NCBI GenBank assembly: GCA_902791785.1
Contig: CADAXH010000004.1
Span: 1-23,271 of the forward strand
Source: an uncultured Ruminococcus sp.
GTDB taxonomy: Bacteria; Bacillota; Clostridia; Oscillospirales; CAG-272
Direction: 5' to 3'
Length of the DNA stretch: 23,271 nt
Shown here piece after piece: positions 7,617 to 15,776 of this stretch (positions are counted from its first letter, which is position 1; each line of letters begins with the position of its first letter). Both the position numbers and the translations under genes were made by a program. The notes beneath the pieces were generated by a model that saw only the letters and a program-made list of their open reading frames with translations, ran no database searches and had not been told where the DNA came from.

Positions 7617-8384
7617 CTACTTACTGTTTTTTGTCTGTTCGGATTTAACCAGAAGGAATGCTATGCAGACCAGGAACAGAATGTCAGCAAATAGCTGAAC
7701 AAATGAAGTCAGAACAAGCAGTGCGCCGGCATCTGAACCGATTGTCAGAAGCATCCTAAAAAAGCATGTGAATGCAAAAACACCCATCCCGAGAAGCAGG
7801 AATACTCTGTTCCTGTTAATCAGATAGACAGCTACAAGAACTGCAAATGCAACCATGAAAATGCTCCAGATGTAGTATGACGTCACTGATGATGATGTAT
7901 TAGGATAAACCCATATCATGTTATAGAAGTGAAGAACCAATGTTGCTGCCGGCAGTGCCAGAAGGTACAAACCTATTTTCTTCTTCATGATGAATAACAC
8001 AAGTGCAATTATCATTGCAAGGTTGACCGCAATTGTCAGAGCGTCTCCAAACAGGAAACCTGAAACTATGTATGAAACAGTTATTGCGATGGTAATTGCT
8101 TCAAAAACCAATGCTAATATTGTCAGCATGAGGATTATCGTTTTTCTTGCAATTTCTTTTTGTGCTATAAACCCGACAACACCTACCGCTACAATTCCGA
8201 ATCCGTAAATCAGAATCAGAATTGTTGACATTACACTGGGGAAATTATCAAAAGCGTGTGAATCAGAAGAAGAGATACGTATTATTTCATATACTGAAAA
8301 AGCAAGAAACAAAACCGCAATGGCAACACATAAAACCTTAATACCCATGCTTTTTTCAGTTGTTTTATTATTTTGATTATTCAT
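7617..8384 (-). CDS. Unrecognised integral membrane protein, about eight helices
   Basis: The 255-residue protein has a short Asn/Lys-rich cytoplasmic-type N-terminus. About eight hydrophobic helices follow (roughly 14-35, 52-75, 81-108, 114-134, 136-157, 168-189, 192-213, 219-246), with very short loops and a basic C-terminus. There is no large soluble domain and no motif that I can tie to a known transporter, flippase or enzyme. GGAGG lies five bases before the ATG, so translation should be strong. It lies 17 bases downstream of murA and its stop codon overlaps the Shine-Dalgarno of the LicC-like gene, so it is made together with both. A role in envelope assembly or in moving a substrate for the neighbouring cytidylyltransferase is a guess from context only. 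Confidence 0.75.
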   Translation of the reverse strand: MNNQNNKTTEKSMGIKVLCVAIAVLFLAFSVYEIIRISSSDSHAFDNFPSVMSTILILIYGFGIVAVGVVGFIAQKEIARKTIILMLTILALVFEAITIAITVSYIVSGFLFGDALTIAVNLAMIIALVLFIMKKKIGLYLLALPAATLVLHFYNMIWVYPNTSSSVTSYYIWSIFMVAFAVLVAVYLINRNRVFLLLGMGVFAFTCFFRMLLTIGSDAGALLVLTSFVQLFADILFLVCIAFLLVKSEQTKNSK

Positions 8385-8401
8385 TTTTGCCTCCAGATAA
8401 T

Positions 8402-9676
8402 TTATGAAAAATCTTGAATTTGAACTTTTTTGATAGAAGCACCTATTGATGACAATTTTTCAACTATGTTGTCATATCCTCTCTCAATGTAGAATATGTC
8501 TTCAATGGATGTGCTTCCTTCCGCAACAAGACCGGCAAGAATCATGGCCGCTCCTGCCCTGAGGTCAACCGCTCTTACATTTGCTGCTCTCAGTCTCTGA
8601 CCTCCGACTATTGTTGCTATTCCATTATCCACATCAATATTTGCACCCATTCTTTTCAATTCATTGACATACCTGAATCTGTCATTGAATATTGTTTCAT
8701 TGATTCTGCTTGACCCGTTAATGCAGCACAGAAGCACCGCAGTCTGTGGGTTCATATCCGTTGGAAATCCCGGATAAGGAAGAGTCTTTATGTTAATTGG
8801 TCTCAATTCGGTAGTTTTGCGTTTCACCAACAGTGATTCGTCGCCCTCTTCAAACACAATTCCTGTCTCGGACAATTTGGAAGTCATTGATTCAAGGTGT
8901 TTGGGAATGACATTTTCAATCATCAGTTCGCTTCCTGTGGCAGCTGCTGCAATCATGAATGTACCCGCCTCAATCATATCCGGAATAAGTGTATATTCAC
9001 ATCCGTGAAGCTGCTTGTTGCCCTTGATCTTAATTGTGTCCGTACCTGCTCCGGTGATGTCAGCACCACAGAAGTTCAAAAAGTTTGCAAGATCAACTAT
9101 GTGAGGTTCCCTCGCGGCATTGTCAATAACAGTTACGCCCTCACTGCGGACGGAAGCAAGTATTGCATTTATTGTTCCTCCGACGGTAACACAGTCGAAA
9201 TAGACATTCGCAGCTTTCATTCCTCCGACAACCGAGGCGTCTATATATCCTTCATCGATTTTCACTTTGGCACCCATCGCTTCAAATGCTTTTACATGCT
9301 GGTCGATAGGTCTGCTTCCGAAATCACAACCTCCCGGAAGTCCGACTTTACATACGCCAAACCTGGCAAGCGATGCACCTGCTATGTAGTACGACGCTCT
9401 CATCTTCCCGACATCTTCGTCAGGAGCCATTATGGTGGAAATGGGCCTTGTGTCTATCTTGTATTTGTTCTCATCGATTTTTTCAACAACCGCACCCATT
9501 TTTTCAAGTATTTTCAATGCAAGATTTATATCGGAAATGTTTGGCAGATTGTCTATGATGCATTCGTCATTGACCGCAATTGTGGCAAACACCACTGCAA
9601 CTGCAGCATTTTTCATTCCGCTGATTTTTACACTTCCATTCAGAATTGATGGGCCGTTAATTACAATTTTTTCCAT
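8402..9676 (-). CDS. murA: UDP-N-acetylglucosamine 1-carboxyvinyltransferase MurA
   Basis: MurA transfers enolpyruvate from phosphoenolpyruvate to UDP-GlcNAc, the first committed step of peptidoglycan synthesis in the cytoplasm. The 424-residue length is standard. Lys22 in MKNAA, the MRASYYIAG phosphate-binding segment (92-100), and the fosfomycin-reactive active-site Cys117 in LPGGCDFGSRPIDQH are all present. So are FPTDMNPQ with catalytic-type Asp307 and the C-terminal IERGYDNI. The presence of the cysteine predicts ordinary fosfomycin sensitivity of the enzyme. Only one base separates the yycI stop from this ATG, and the nearest ribosome-binding motif is a weak TTAGG, so reinitiation after yycI is likely. 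MurA within a wal-type operon is not the usual Bacillus arrangement. Low-GC bacteria often carry two murA copies; whether this is the only one cannot be told here. Confidence 0.96.
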   Translation of the reverse strand: MEKIVINGPSILNGSVKISGMKNAAVAVVFATIAVNDECIIDNLPNISDINLALKILEKMGAVVEKIDENKYKIDTRPISTIMAPDEDVGKMRASYYIAGASLARFGVCKVGLPGGCDFGSRPIDQHVKAFEAMGAKVKIDEGYIDASVVGGMKAANVYFDCVTVGGTINAILASVRSEGVTVIDNAAREPHIVDLANFLNFCGADITGAGTDTIKIKGNKQLHGCEYTLIPDMIEAGTFMIAAAATGSELMIENVIPKHLESMTSKLSETGIVFEEGDESLLVKRKTTELRPINIKTLPYPGFPTDMNPQTAVLLCCINGSSRINETIFNDRFRYVNELKRMGANIDVDNGIATIVGGQRLRAANVRAVDLRAGAAMILAGLVAEGSTSIEDIFYIERGYDNIVEKLSSIGASIKKVQIQDFS

Positions 9677-9677
9677 T

Positions 9678-10550
9678 CTAACCTAAATAATCTCCTGTTA
9701 TTGCATCATACACGCTTTCGGTCTCATCCGAATAAATAAGCCTGTATGTTGGTACCAAATAATATGAGTCTTTTACATTTTTTACGTATGAAACACCATT
9801 GACTATCCTTGTGATTGTTCTTTCTTTTGGTGAATCATTGCTGATCCTTCCGTTTTCTTTTACAAGAACAGAAAGGATATCCACGCAGTCAGTTGAAAGC
9901 ATTTTATTTGGTTCCAATGCTATCAACAGTCCTTCTGCATATATCATTTTTCCGCCTATGAATACGCAGTTTATGTCCCCTTCGTTGACGACATATCCGT
10001 TGTATACCTGCTGGAATCTTACGTACTCAAATCCGTTTTCATCAGTATATTTTCCTGTGCAAACCAGATGCACCTTTACCTTTTCAAAGAACTTGTCTCC
10101 AAAAACCGCCGTCCTGAATGATTCCAGATAAACTTCTGCTTCATTTCCAATTGGCTCAAACAATTCTTTGTCAAAAGTATATTTTCCCGGTCTGATCAGA
10201 GAAACGAATGTGAAAAGCATGTCATTGTTAATGGAAACATTGCCCTCTCTCGACCTGCCTGAAATCACATTCAGTTCATAACTCTCGTTTGAATACACAT
10301 CGTCCCAGATTGAAATCAGTTTGTTGATGTCTATTTTTCCCTCGTATGCAGATGGGGATTTCTTTTCTTTGTCTATGATTGATTTCTGTATGTGAATATT
10401 GTTGTTTTCCAGAATCTTCACAACGTTGTCAATCTCTTCATCTGTATATTTACCTATTGCCGAGTACTGAGTGCTGACAAGCCACATAAACACTGCATTT
10501 ATGACAATCAGCACCGCCAGAGCAAAAATCTTGAGGTTTCTCCAACTCAT
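9678..10550 (-). CDS. yycI: YycI-like regulatory membrane protein of the WalRK system
   Basis: The 290-residue protein has one N-terminal transmembrane helix (about 6-26) after MSWRNLK, the start pattern usual for YycI. A mainly beta extracytoplasmic domain follows and ends in LVPTYRLIYSDETESVYDAITGDYLG, which resembles the YycI/YycH-type fold. In Bacillus, YycI and YycH contact WalK through their membrane helices and restrain its activity. Sequence identity to well-studied YycI proteins looks low, so the call leans on position and architecture. Its ATG overlaps the stop of yycH in an ATGA arrangement, and murA begins one base after its own stop, so the three genes are tightly coupled. Confidence 0.8.
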   Translation of the reverse strand: MSWRNLKIFALAVLIVINAVFMWLVSTQYSAIGKYTDEEIDNVVKILENNNIHIQKSIIDKEKKSPSAYEGKIDINKLISIWDDVYSNESYELNVISGRSREGNVSINNDMLFTFVSLIRPGKYTFDKELFEPIGNEAEVYLESFRTAVFGDKFFEKVKVHLVCTGKYTDENGFEYVRFQQVYNGYVVNEGDINCVFIGGKMIYAEGLLIALEPNKMLSTDCVDILSVLVKENGRISNDSPKERTITRIVNGVSYVKNVKDSYYLVPTYRLIYSDETESVYDAITGDYLG

Positions 10551-11923
10551 GGTTTTTCACCCGGAACTTCATATTCCTCCTGCTGAACAAACCAGAATAT
10601 CTTATCTATTCCGTACTCGGAATCATAAAACAGTCTGAAATCAGCATTACCTTCGCCCCCGGATGTGAGATAGGATGCAATTGACAAATACTGAATTATA
10701 GTACTGGTGTCTTCCCTCTCACTGATGTTATAGTTAACAATGCTGGCTGATACAAGTACATTATCCTTGAAAACAAACTTCAGAGGATTTGCCTCGCCTT
10801 TGAAAAGAAGCGGAATGCACTGATGCTTAAATCCGTATGTAATGGTCAGATAGTCATTGCTGTAATCTATATCCGAAATATATACGTTCTCATTGCCGAT
10901 ATCTATCTCAAGGTCAACCAGCAGTTTATTGCATATGCACAGGTAGTCCTTGAACTCGTATTCTTCAGAGTTCCCTATTATCGACGAGATATGAATTCCG
11001 TTTTTGGTGTCTGAACTGTAGAAGATTCCCTTTTCGCCCATAACGAGTGAGGTTTCTTCATCGACATACACAATATTCTTTGCATCGTCAATGTATGTGG
11101 ATGCCTTGACTGTGTTTATCTTGAACACGTTCAGGTACAGATTCTGGTTGTCAAGATTCAGAGAATTTTCCAGGTCAAGATTGTTCATTGTAATCTCATC
11201 AATGATAAGGCATTCCGGAAGAACCCTGACTTTTGTGTCGAATGAATCTTCGACCGTGTTGTCTGCGGCCGCAAATTTAAATGTTATCGGATAATTCATC
11301 TCCAGTTTTTTCAGATCCAGAGTTACAGATGAATTCTCGATAGGTCTGTACAAAGCGTATCTGTCGTTTCCGATCTTTGCCATAGCTTCAAATTTGTCTC
11401 CGACCGGATAAATAACCATACACTTTATCGCTTCGTTTGTAATGTTCTGGCTCAGCATATCCGGAAATGTGTTATAAAATATCGCACTTTTCCTGACATA
11501 TGACAGCCACTCGAAAAATACTCCGTCACCGAGCAGTCTGCTCTTCCAGATGTCTCTTCCATCCTGCTCGCTTACTATCGTTACGTTTGCATTTTCATTG
11601 AACAAAGCGTAAATGATGTCATCAACCTGATTATACAGGGATTTCTGATTCTCGTTTCCGCCGACAACGCAATAGTCCACGCCTTTTGAGCTGCAAACGG
11701 CGCTGACACACGGGACTACAATGCTGTAGTCCAGATAGTCGGACAAATCTAATTTGTTGTCGCTCTCTCTGACCTGTCTTATGGTGTTTGCGTCAAGTTC
11801 GTGCCTTGGAGTCCTGCTGAATCCGAATAGATAAATTACGACAAGACAAACAAGTGAAACCATCAAAACGCAAACAAGAACCGTGGTCAATATGTTGAGA
11901 ATCTTTGATATGGCTTTGTTCAT
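10547..11923 (-). CDS. yycH: YycH-like regulatory membrane protein of the WalRK system
   Basis: The protein of about 458 residues has one N-terminal transmembrane helix (roughly 10-35) and a large extracytoplasmic region of about 420 residues. Size, topology and position between walK and yycI match YycH, which acts with YycI on the WalK sensor kinase. I place the start at ATG 11923, four bases after the walK stop. The frame can be extended eight codons to a TTG at 11947 inside walK, but neither candidate has a clear Shine-Dalgarno sequence, which fits translation coupled to walK. The extracytoplasmic domain is divergent and I recognise it mainly by context. The last codons overlap the yycI start. 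Confidence 0.82.
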   Translation of the reverse strand: MNKAISKILNILTTVLVCVLMVSLVCLVVIYLFGFSRTPRHELDANTIRQVRESDNKLDLSDYLDYSIVVPCVSAVCSSKGVDYCVVGGNENQKSLYNQVDDIIYALFNENANVTIVSEQDGRDIWKSRLLGDGVFFEWLSYVRKSAIFYNTFPDMLSQNITNEAIKCMVIYPVGDKFEAMAKIGNDRYALYRPIENSSVTLDLKKLEMNYPITFKFAAADNTVEDSFDTKVRVLPECLIIDEITMNNLDLENSLNLDNQNLYLNVFKINTVKASTYIDDAKNIVYVDEETSLVMGEKGIFYSSDTKNGIHISSIIGNSEEYEFKDYLCICNKLLVDLEIDIGNENVYISDIDYSNDYLTITYGFKHQCIPLLFKGEANPLKFVFKDNVLVSASIVNYNISEREDTSTIIQYLSIASYLTSGGEGNADFRLFYDSEYGIDKIFWFVQQEEYEVPGEKP

Positions 11924-11927
11924 GTCA

Positions 11928-13718
11928 CTATTTTTTTTGTGCTGCAATTGTGGCTACATAAGGAAGCCTTATTGCTATTTCTGTTCCCTCTCCGACCTTT
12001 GATTTGATGGAGATGTTGCCTCCATGCGCTTCGGTTATTTCTTTGGCTATTGCCAGTCCAAGTCCGGTTCCGCCTCTGTCGGAACTTCTTGCCTTTTCAA
12101 CTCTGTAGAATCGTTCAAAGATTCTCGGCAGGTCTTCTTCAGGTATTCCCATACCGGTATCTGAAACCACAAATGCGACAAAATCGCCTTCCGGCCTCAC
12201 ATTGATCTTTATTGTGCCTCCGTCCGGAGTATATTTTACAGAATTTGAAACGATGTTTATGAGAACCTGCTGAAGCTTTTCTTTATCTCCCACCATGTCT
12301 TTGAGACCGCTGTCGCAGTTGAATTCGAAGTGCTGACTGCGTCTGTTTGCTTCAACGCTCAGCATGTCGTAAACCTGTTTTGCCATCTCTGATGGAGCGA
12401 ACTCGACAATCTGCCAGTTAGTTCCGTTGTTGTCAAGTCTGGAAAGCACAAGAAGATCTGAAACGATTCTTGTCATTCTGTCGCATTCGGAAACAGCCAT
12501 CTTCAGGAAATTATCCTTTGATTCCTGATCAAGCTGAGGATACTCCAGAACCGTCTCGACAGCTCCCTTGATACTTGTCAGAGGAGTGCGGAGTTCATGC
12601 GAAACATCTGCGACAAATTCTCTTCTTGACTTGTCAAGTTCATAACGACCCGTGTTGTCATGAATAACGCACATGATGCCGACATGGTCTTTTTCTTCCT
12701 GTGTGTATTTGAATTCGGCGAATGTGACGTCGAATGCCTTTTCCCCGTAAAGAACGTCTCTTACGACATAGTTTCTGTTCTCTCTGTAACCTTCAGAAAC
12801 TTCCTTGTAATTTATCTGAAGCCATTTCATCATCTGCGAGAATGAAAAATCGTGCATGTCATCAATGTTGAACAGTTCAGATGCCATTTTGTTCACATGC
12901 ATCGGTTTTCCTTCCGAATCAAATGCCAGTACGGCATCGTTCAGGTACAGGAACAGCGTTTCGAATTTTTGTCTTTCTCCTGAAACTTCATCAAGTGTGT
13001 TCTTGATAACGGATCTCATGTAATTGAACGTTTCGCCCAGTGTTCCGATTTCGTCTTTGCTTCTGATTTTGATTTCTTCAGTAAATTCGCCTTCAGTAAT
13101 CTTTTCAGCACTTCTCGTCATATCTCCGATAGGGTCGGCTATTGCCTTTGAAAGGAAGAATGACAGTGCAATGGAAATAAGCATTCCGATAAATATCGTC
13201 GTGATGATGATCTGGAATATGATCTCGGAAAACTGTCTGACGTAATCCTGGGAGTCCCTGATATATATGATGCTCGCATTGCTTCCGTCAGAGATATAGT
13301 AGGCATAATCAATATAGTCTGTCCAGAACTGCTTTCCGACGCCCTTGGATCCGGTCAAACCGGCAATGATGTTTTTGGTCATTTCAAGGTTTCCTGCTGA
13401 ATATTCATCGGAACTTGCCATGATTGTGCCATCCATTGCGATTATGTAGTAGTTTCTGTACCTGTTGATGCCCAGGGCACTTTGATTTGCCTTCAGCAAT
13501 TCCGACTGCACAGTGTAATACTCCGACTCGCTCAGGGCATTTTTGAGCTGAACAACTAGTTCTCCGTCATCCGAGAATGCCTGTTCCATCTGGTCATTGA
13601 AATCGGAGTTGTAGAAGTTGTAAATGTTGACAAACAGCACTGAACCGACGGTAGCCATCAAGACTATCGTAAATACAACAAATATCAGAATGATTTTGAA
13701 ATGCAGATTGCGGTACAT
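11928..13718 (-). CDS. walK: WalK (VicK/YycG) sensor histidine kinase
   Basis: The 596-residue membrane kinase shows TM1 at about 8-31, an extracytoplasmic sensor domain of about 135 residues (32-166), and TM2 at 167-190. A HAMP domain (about 190-242, with DEIGTLGETFN), a cytoplasmic PAS domain (about 250-360) and the DHp domain with phospho-accepting His374 in VSHELRTPLTSIKG come next. The ATPase domain has an N box (Asn488/Asn492, NIVSNSVKYTPDG), DTGMGIP, RIFERFYR and GGTGLGLAI. This order and length are the WalK pattern of low-GC Gram-positives. WalK senses wall status and controls WalR, which drives peptidoglycan hydrolase genes. AAAGGA precedes the ATG, ten bases after the walR stop, and yycH follows by four bases. 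All catalytic motifs are intact. Confidence 0.95.
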   Translation of the reverse strand: MYRNLHFKIILIFVVFTIVLMATVGSVLFVNIYNFYNSDFNDQMEQAFSDDGELVVQLKNALSESEYYTVQSELLKANQSALGINRYRNYYIIAMDGTIMASSDEYSAGNLEMTKNIIAGLTGSKGVGKQFWTDYIDYAYYISDGSNASIIYIRDSQDYVRQFSEIIFQIIITTIFIGMLISIALSFFLSKAIADPIGDMTRSAEKITEGEFTEEIKIRSKDEIGTLGETFNYMRSVIKNTLDEVSGERQKFETLFLYLNDAVLAFDSEGKPMHVNKMASELFNIDDMHDFSFSQMMKWLQINYKEVSEGYRENRNYVVRDVLYGEKAFDVTFAEFKYTQEEKDHVGIMCVIHDNTGRYELDKSRREFVADVSHELRTPLTSIKGAVETVLEYPQLDQESKDNFLKMAVSECDRMTRIVSDLLVLSRLDNNGTNWQIVEFAPSEMAKQVYDMLSVEANRRSQHFEFNCDSGLKDMVGDKEKLQQVLINIVSNSVKYTPDGGTIKINVRPEGDFVAFVVSDTGMGIPEEDLPRIFERFYRVEKARSSDRGGTGLGLAIAKEITEAHGGNISIKSKVGEGTEIAIRLPYVATIAAQKK

Positions 13719-13728
13719 GTTGTGTCCT

Positions 13729-14448
13729 TTACTTGGATATGTAATAACCCTTTGTTCTTATCGTTTTTATGTATTCCGGTTCTGCCGGGTTTGTTTCAAT
13801 CTTTGCTCTGAGTCTTGACATGGTTACGTCAACAACTCTTGCTCCGCCGTAATAACCGCCGTATCCCCACACGTTGTTAAGCAGTTCTTCTCTTGTGAAC
13901 AGCTGATCAAGGTTTGTTGCAAGATACAGGAGAACTTCATATTCCTTGCTGGATAATTCTATTTCCTTGCCGTCTTTTTCAACCCTGTAATTCTTTGTAT
14001 CGATTGTCAGGCCACGGATAACTATCTTCTCCTGGGGATTTTCAACAGATTTAACTTCAACTATTTCACCGGATGTGCGGCGAATATTAGCTTTTACTCT
14101 TGCCATCAGGACTTTTACCGAAAACGGCTTTGTTACATAGTCGTCAGCTCCGAGATCAAGTCCCGTTATTTTATCTATGTCCGACTCTTTTGCAGTGACC
14201 ATTATTATCGGAGTGTTGAGTTTTTTTCTGACTTCTTTACATATCGAGAATCCGTCTCTCTTCGGAAGCATTATGTCGAGAAGAATCAGATCGTAATCTC
14301 CCTTCAATGCTTTGTTCAGACCGTCTTCACCGTCGAACGCCTGGTCAACGGCATAGTTTTCCATCATCAGGTTTACCTGAAGAAGCTGAGAAATGTTTCT
14401 TTCGTCTTCAACAACAAGTATTCTCTTGTATCCGCTTTTGTTTGGCAT
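13729..14448 (-). CDS. walR: WalR (VicR/YycF) response regulator, OmpR family
   Basis: The 239-residue protein has a receiver domain with acidic pocket Glu14-Asp15, phospho-accepting Asp58 in LLDIMLP, Thr85 and Lys107 (VTKPFS). A short linker joins it to an OmpR/PhoB winged-helix DNA-binding domain (about 140-239) with SSKEYEVLLYLA, VDVTMSRLRAKI and the end motif IRTKGYYI. It is the partner of the adjacent WalK, and the pair usually controls peptidoglycan turnover and is often essential. AAGGAGAG sits seven bases before the ATG. The gene starts 22 bases after the DUF3810 gene stops, so that gene precedes walR in the same unit, whereas walR is the first gene in Bacillus-type loci. Confidence 0.95.
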   Translation of the reverse strand: MPNKSGYKRILVVEDERNISQLLQVNLMMENYAVDQAFDGEDGLNKALKGDYDLILLDIMLPKRDGFSICKEVRKKLNTPIIMVTAKESDIDKITGLDLGADDYVTKPFSVKVLMARVKANIRRTSGEIVEVKSVENPQEKIVIRGLTIDTKNYRVEKDGKEIELSSKEYEVLLYLATNLDQLFTREELLNNVWGYGGYYGGARVVDVTMSRLRAKIETNPAEPEYIKTIRTKGYYISK

Positions 14449-14470
14449 GTTGTTCTCTCCTTGTAAAAAT

Positions 14471-15586
14471 CTATTGCTGCTGTGTTGGCTCGTATGTCAG
14501 ATAATAGGCGCAAACCAGATCGACAACCATTCCGTAACTCTTTACACCTGCAGGCTGACCGTGTGAAATAATGCTGATGTCATTCACCTTGTCGGAAACT
14601 TTTGCAGCAGTATTGGTCGCATATTTTGCAAAAAAGTCTCCGTATGCCACATATTCGTTCATTATTCTCTTGTCAAGATAATTGCGCAGTTTCTTGTTGA
14701 GATCAGCGTCTGCCGAGCTGAGTTTTGACAGCAGTTCATGAAGCATGTCCATATATCCCGAGTATCTCATGTACGGACTGTCGCTGTTCATGCACACCAG
14801 AAACTCAGCAAAATTTGCTTCGTCCTCGTTTCCTATTCCTCTCTGGTGGGCTGATTCGTGTGCAGCTGATGAAACAATTACGTAATCGGGGTAATTAGTG
14901 TTTAGGTTTGCTTCTCCGGTCAGTCCGAAATACATTCCCGAAATATGCGTATATGTCCATGCAAAACTCAGCATAACCGGTTTTGTTCTTGTTTTCATTT
15001 TCTGGAAGAAATCATATTTCTTCGTCACATTGTCCCATGCTTTGTTGAGTTCCTCATCCAGTTCCCTGTAAGTGTAAGGCATAACAGAGTATGTGCCTTC
15101 CGGGAAAACAATGTTGTCCAGCTCAGCTGCAGCTTTGTCTGCAAGAATGCATCCTACGACGAACAAATCCTGAGGCGACAGCTTATTGACTTTCATTCCC
15201 ATTTTTTCCGAAAGCGGTTTTCCGTAATAGCTTGCTCCGGAAGTTCCCTGTGTAATTATGATAACTGCAAGAAATGCCGTGACAAGGGATACCACCACTT
15301 TGCGGAATCTGTCAGTGTTTTTAACGATCCATATCACAAGAGCCACAAAAAGTGCGACATAAAGGGGTATGCACAATATTATGGTTTCGGTAAGTGAAAA
15401 TGGCAGAATTCCGGTTATTGCGGTCATCACCGTGCGGAATAATCTTCCTACCGAGTCATTCAAGGCATCGGCAAAATTCTGATTGCTTCTGGCAACAATG
15501 TTAAGAATGATCATTGTCAGTGCTATAACAAACAACACAATCAGATAAACGGGAAAGTATTCAAAAAATGCCCTCTTTTTCTTCAC
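14471..15586 (-). CDS. DUF3810-family membrane protein, zinc-metallopeptidase-like
   Basis: The protein of about 371 residues has two to three N-terminal hydrophobic segments (about 12-32, 66-88, 95-113). An extracytoplasmic alpha-helical domain carries HESAH (243-247) followed by RGIGNEDEANF, with a downstream acidic residue (Glu254 or Glu256). This HExxH...EDEAN pattern is the hallmark of DUF3810 proteins (Pfam PF12725) and looks like a gluzincin-type zinc site. No proteolytic activity has been shown for the family to my knowledge. I place the start at GTG 15586, preceded by AGGGGG at good spacing. The frame extends to a TTG at 15670, but that upstream part overlaps the promoter region and has no ribosome-binding site. 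It is the first gene of the wal-containing run, with 22 bases to walR. Confidence 0.82.
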   Translation of the reverse strand: MKKKRAFFEYFPVYLIVLFVIALTMIILNIVARSNQNFADALNDSVGRLFRTVMTAITGILPFSLTETIILCIPLYVALFVALVIWIVKNTDRFRKVVVSLVTAFLAVIIITQGTSGASYYGKPLSEKMGMKVNKLSPQDLFVVGCILADKAAAELDNIVFPEGTYSVMPYTYRELDEELNKAWDNVTKKYDFFQKMKTRTKPVMLSFAWTYTHISGMYFGLTGEANLNTNYPDYVIVSSAAHESAHQRGIGNEDEANFAEFLVCMNSDSPYMRYSGYMDMLHELLSKLSSADADLNKKLRNYLDKRIMNEYVAYGDFFAKYATNTAAKVSDKVNDISIISHGQPAGVKSYGMVVDLVCAYYLTYEPTQQQ

Positions 15587-15626
15587 CTTTTGCCCCCTAT
15601 AGATAAATTCAAAGTACGCAAATAAT

Positions 15627-15655
15627 ATATTATCATACGCGAAAAATAAATACAA
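15627..15655 (-). promoter_or_regulatory. Probable SigmaA promoter for the DUF3810-wal-murA run
   Basis: On the minus strand, TTGTAT (15655-15650) is separated by 17 bases from TAATAT (15632-15627), with TGA directly before the -10 giving an extended -10 look. The start of transcription would fall about 35 bases upstream of the GTG start at 15586. No other clear promoter was seen upstream of walR itself. Confidence 0.55.
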
Positions 15656-15712
15656 TAAAAATGTTGACAATTTACCATGCTCATGTGTACACTTAACAGG
15701 ATAATATTTCCA

Positions 15713-15741
15713 TTGACAAGTTTCATCTCAAGTAATATAAT
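15713..15741 (+). promoter_or_regulatory. Consensus SigmaA promoter for uvrBA
   Basis: TTGACA (15713-15718), a 17-base spacer and TATAAT (15736-15741) make a full consensus match, about 35 bases before the uvrB ATG. A second TTGACA at 15664-15669 with a weaker TACACT 18 bases on could be an additional start. No GAAC-N4-GTTC LexA-type box is visible here. Confidence 0.85.
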
Positions 15742-15776
15742 AGGAAATTGGATTTCACACAAAAAGGAGGGATACC

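Noticed and set aside
8897..9649. 250-codon plus-strand open frame
   Set aside because: It is wholly antisense to murA, has no family resemblance and shows cysteine- and phenylalanine-rich composition typical of a shadow frame.
14945..15397. 150-codon plus-strand open frame
   Set aside because: Antisense to the DUF3810 gene, with cysteine-, histidine- and phenylalanine-rich shadow composition and no recognisable domain.
15587..15670. TTG-initiated extension of the DUF3810 protein
   Set aside because: It has no ribosome-binding site and overlaps the promoter elements; GTG 15586 has AGGGGG at good spacing.
15587..15776. LexA/SOS box or WalR direct-repeat site in the wal-uvrB intergenic region
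   Set aside because: No GAAC-N4-GTTC palindrome and no pair of TGTWAH-type repeats with five-base spacing could be found by eye.
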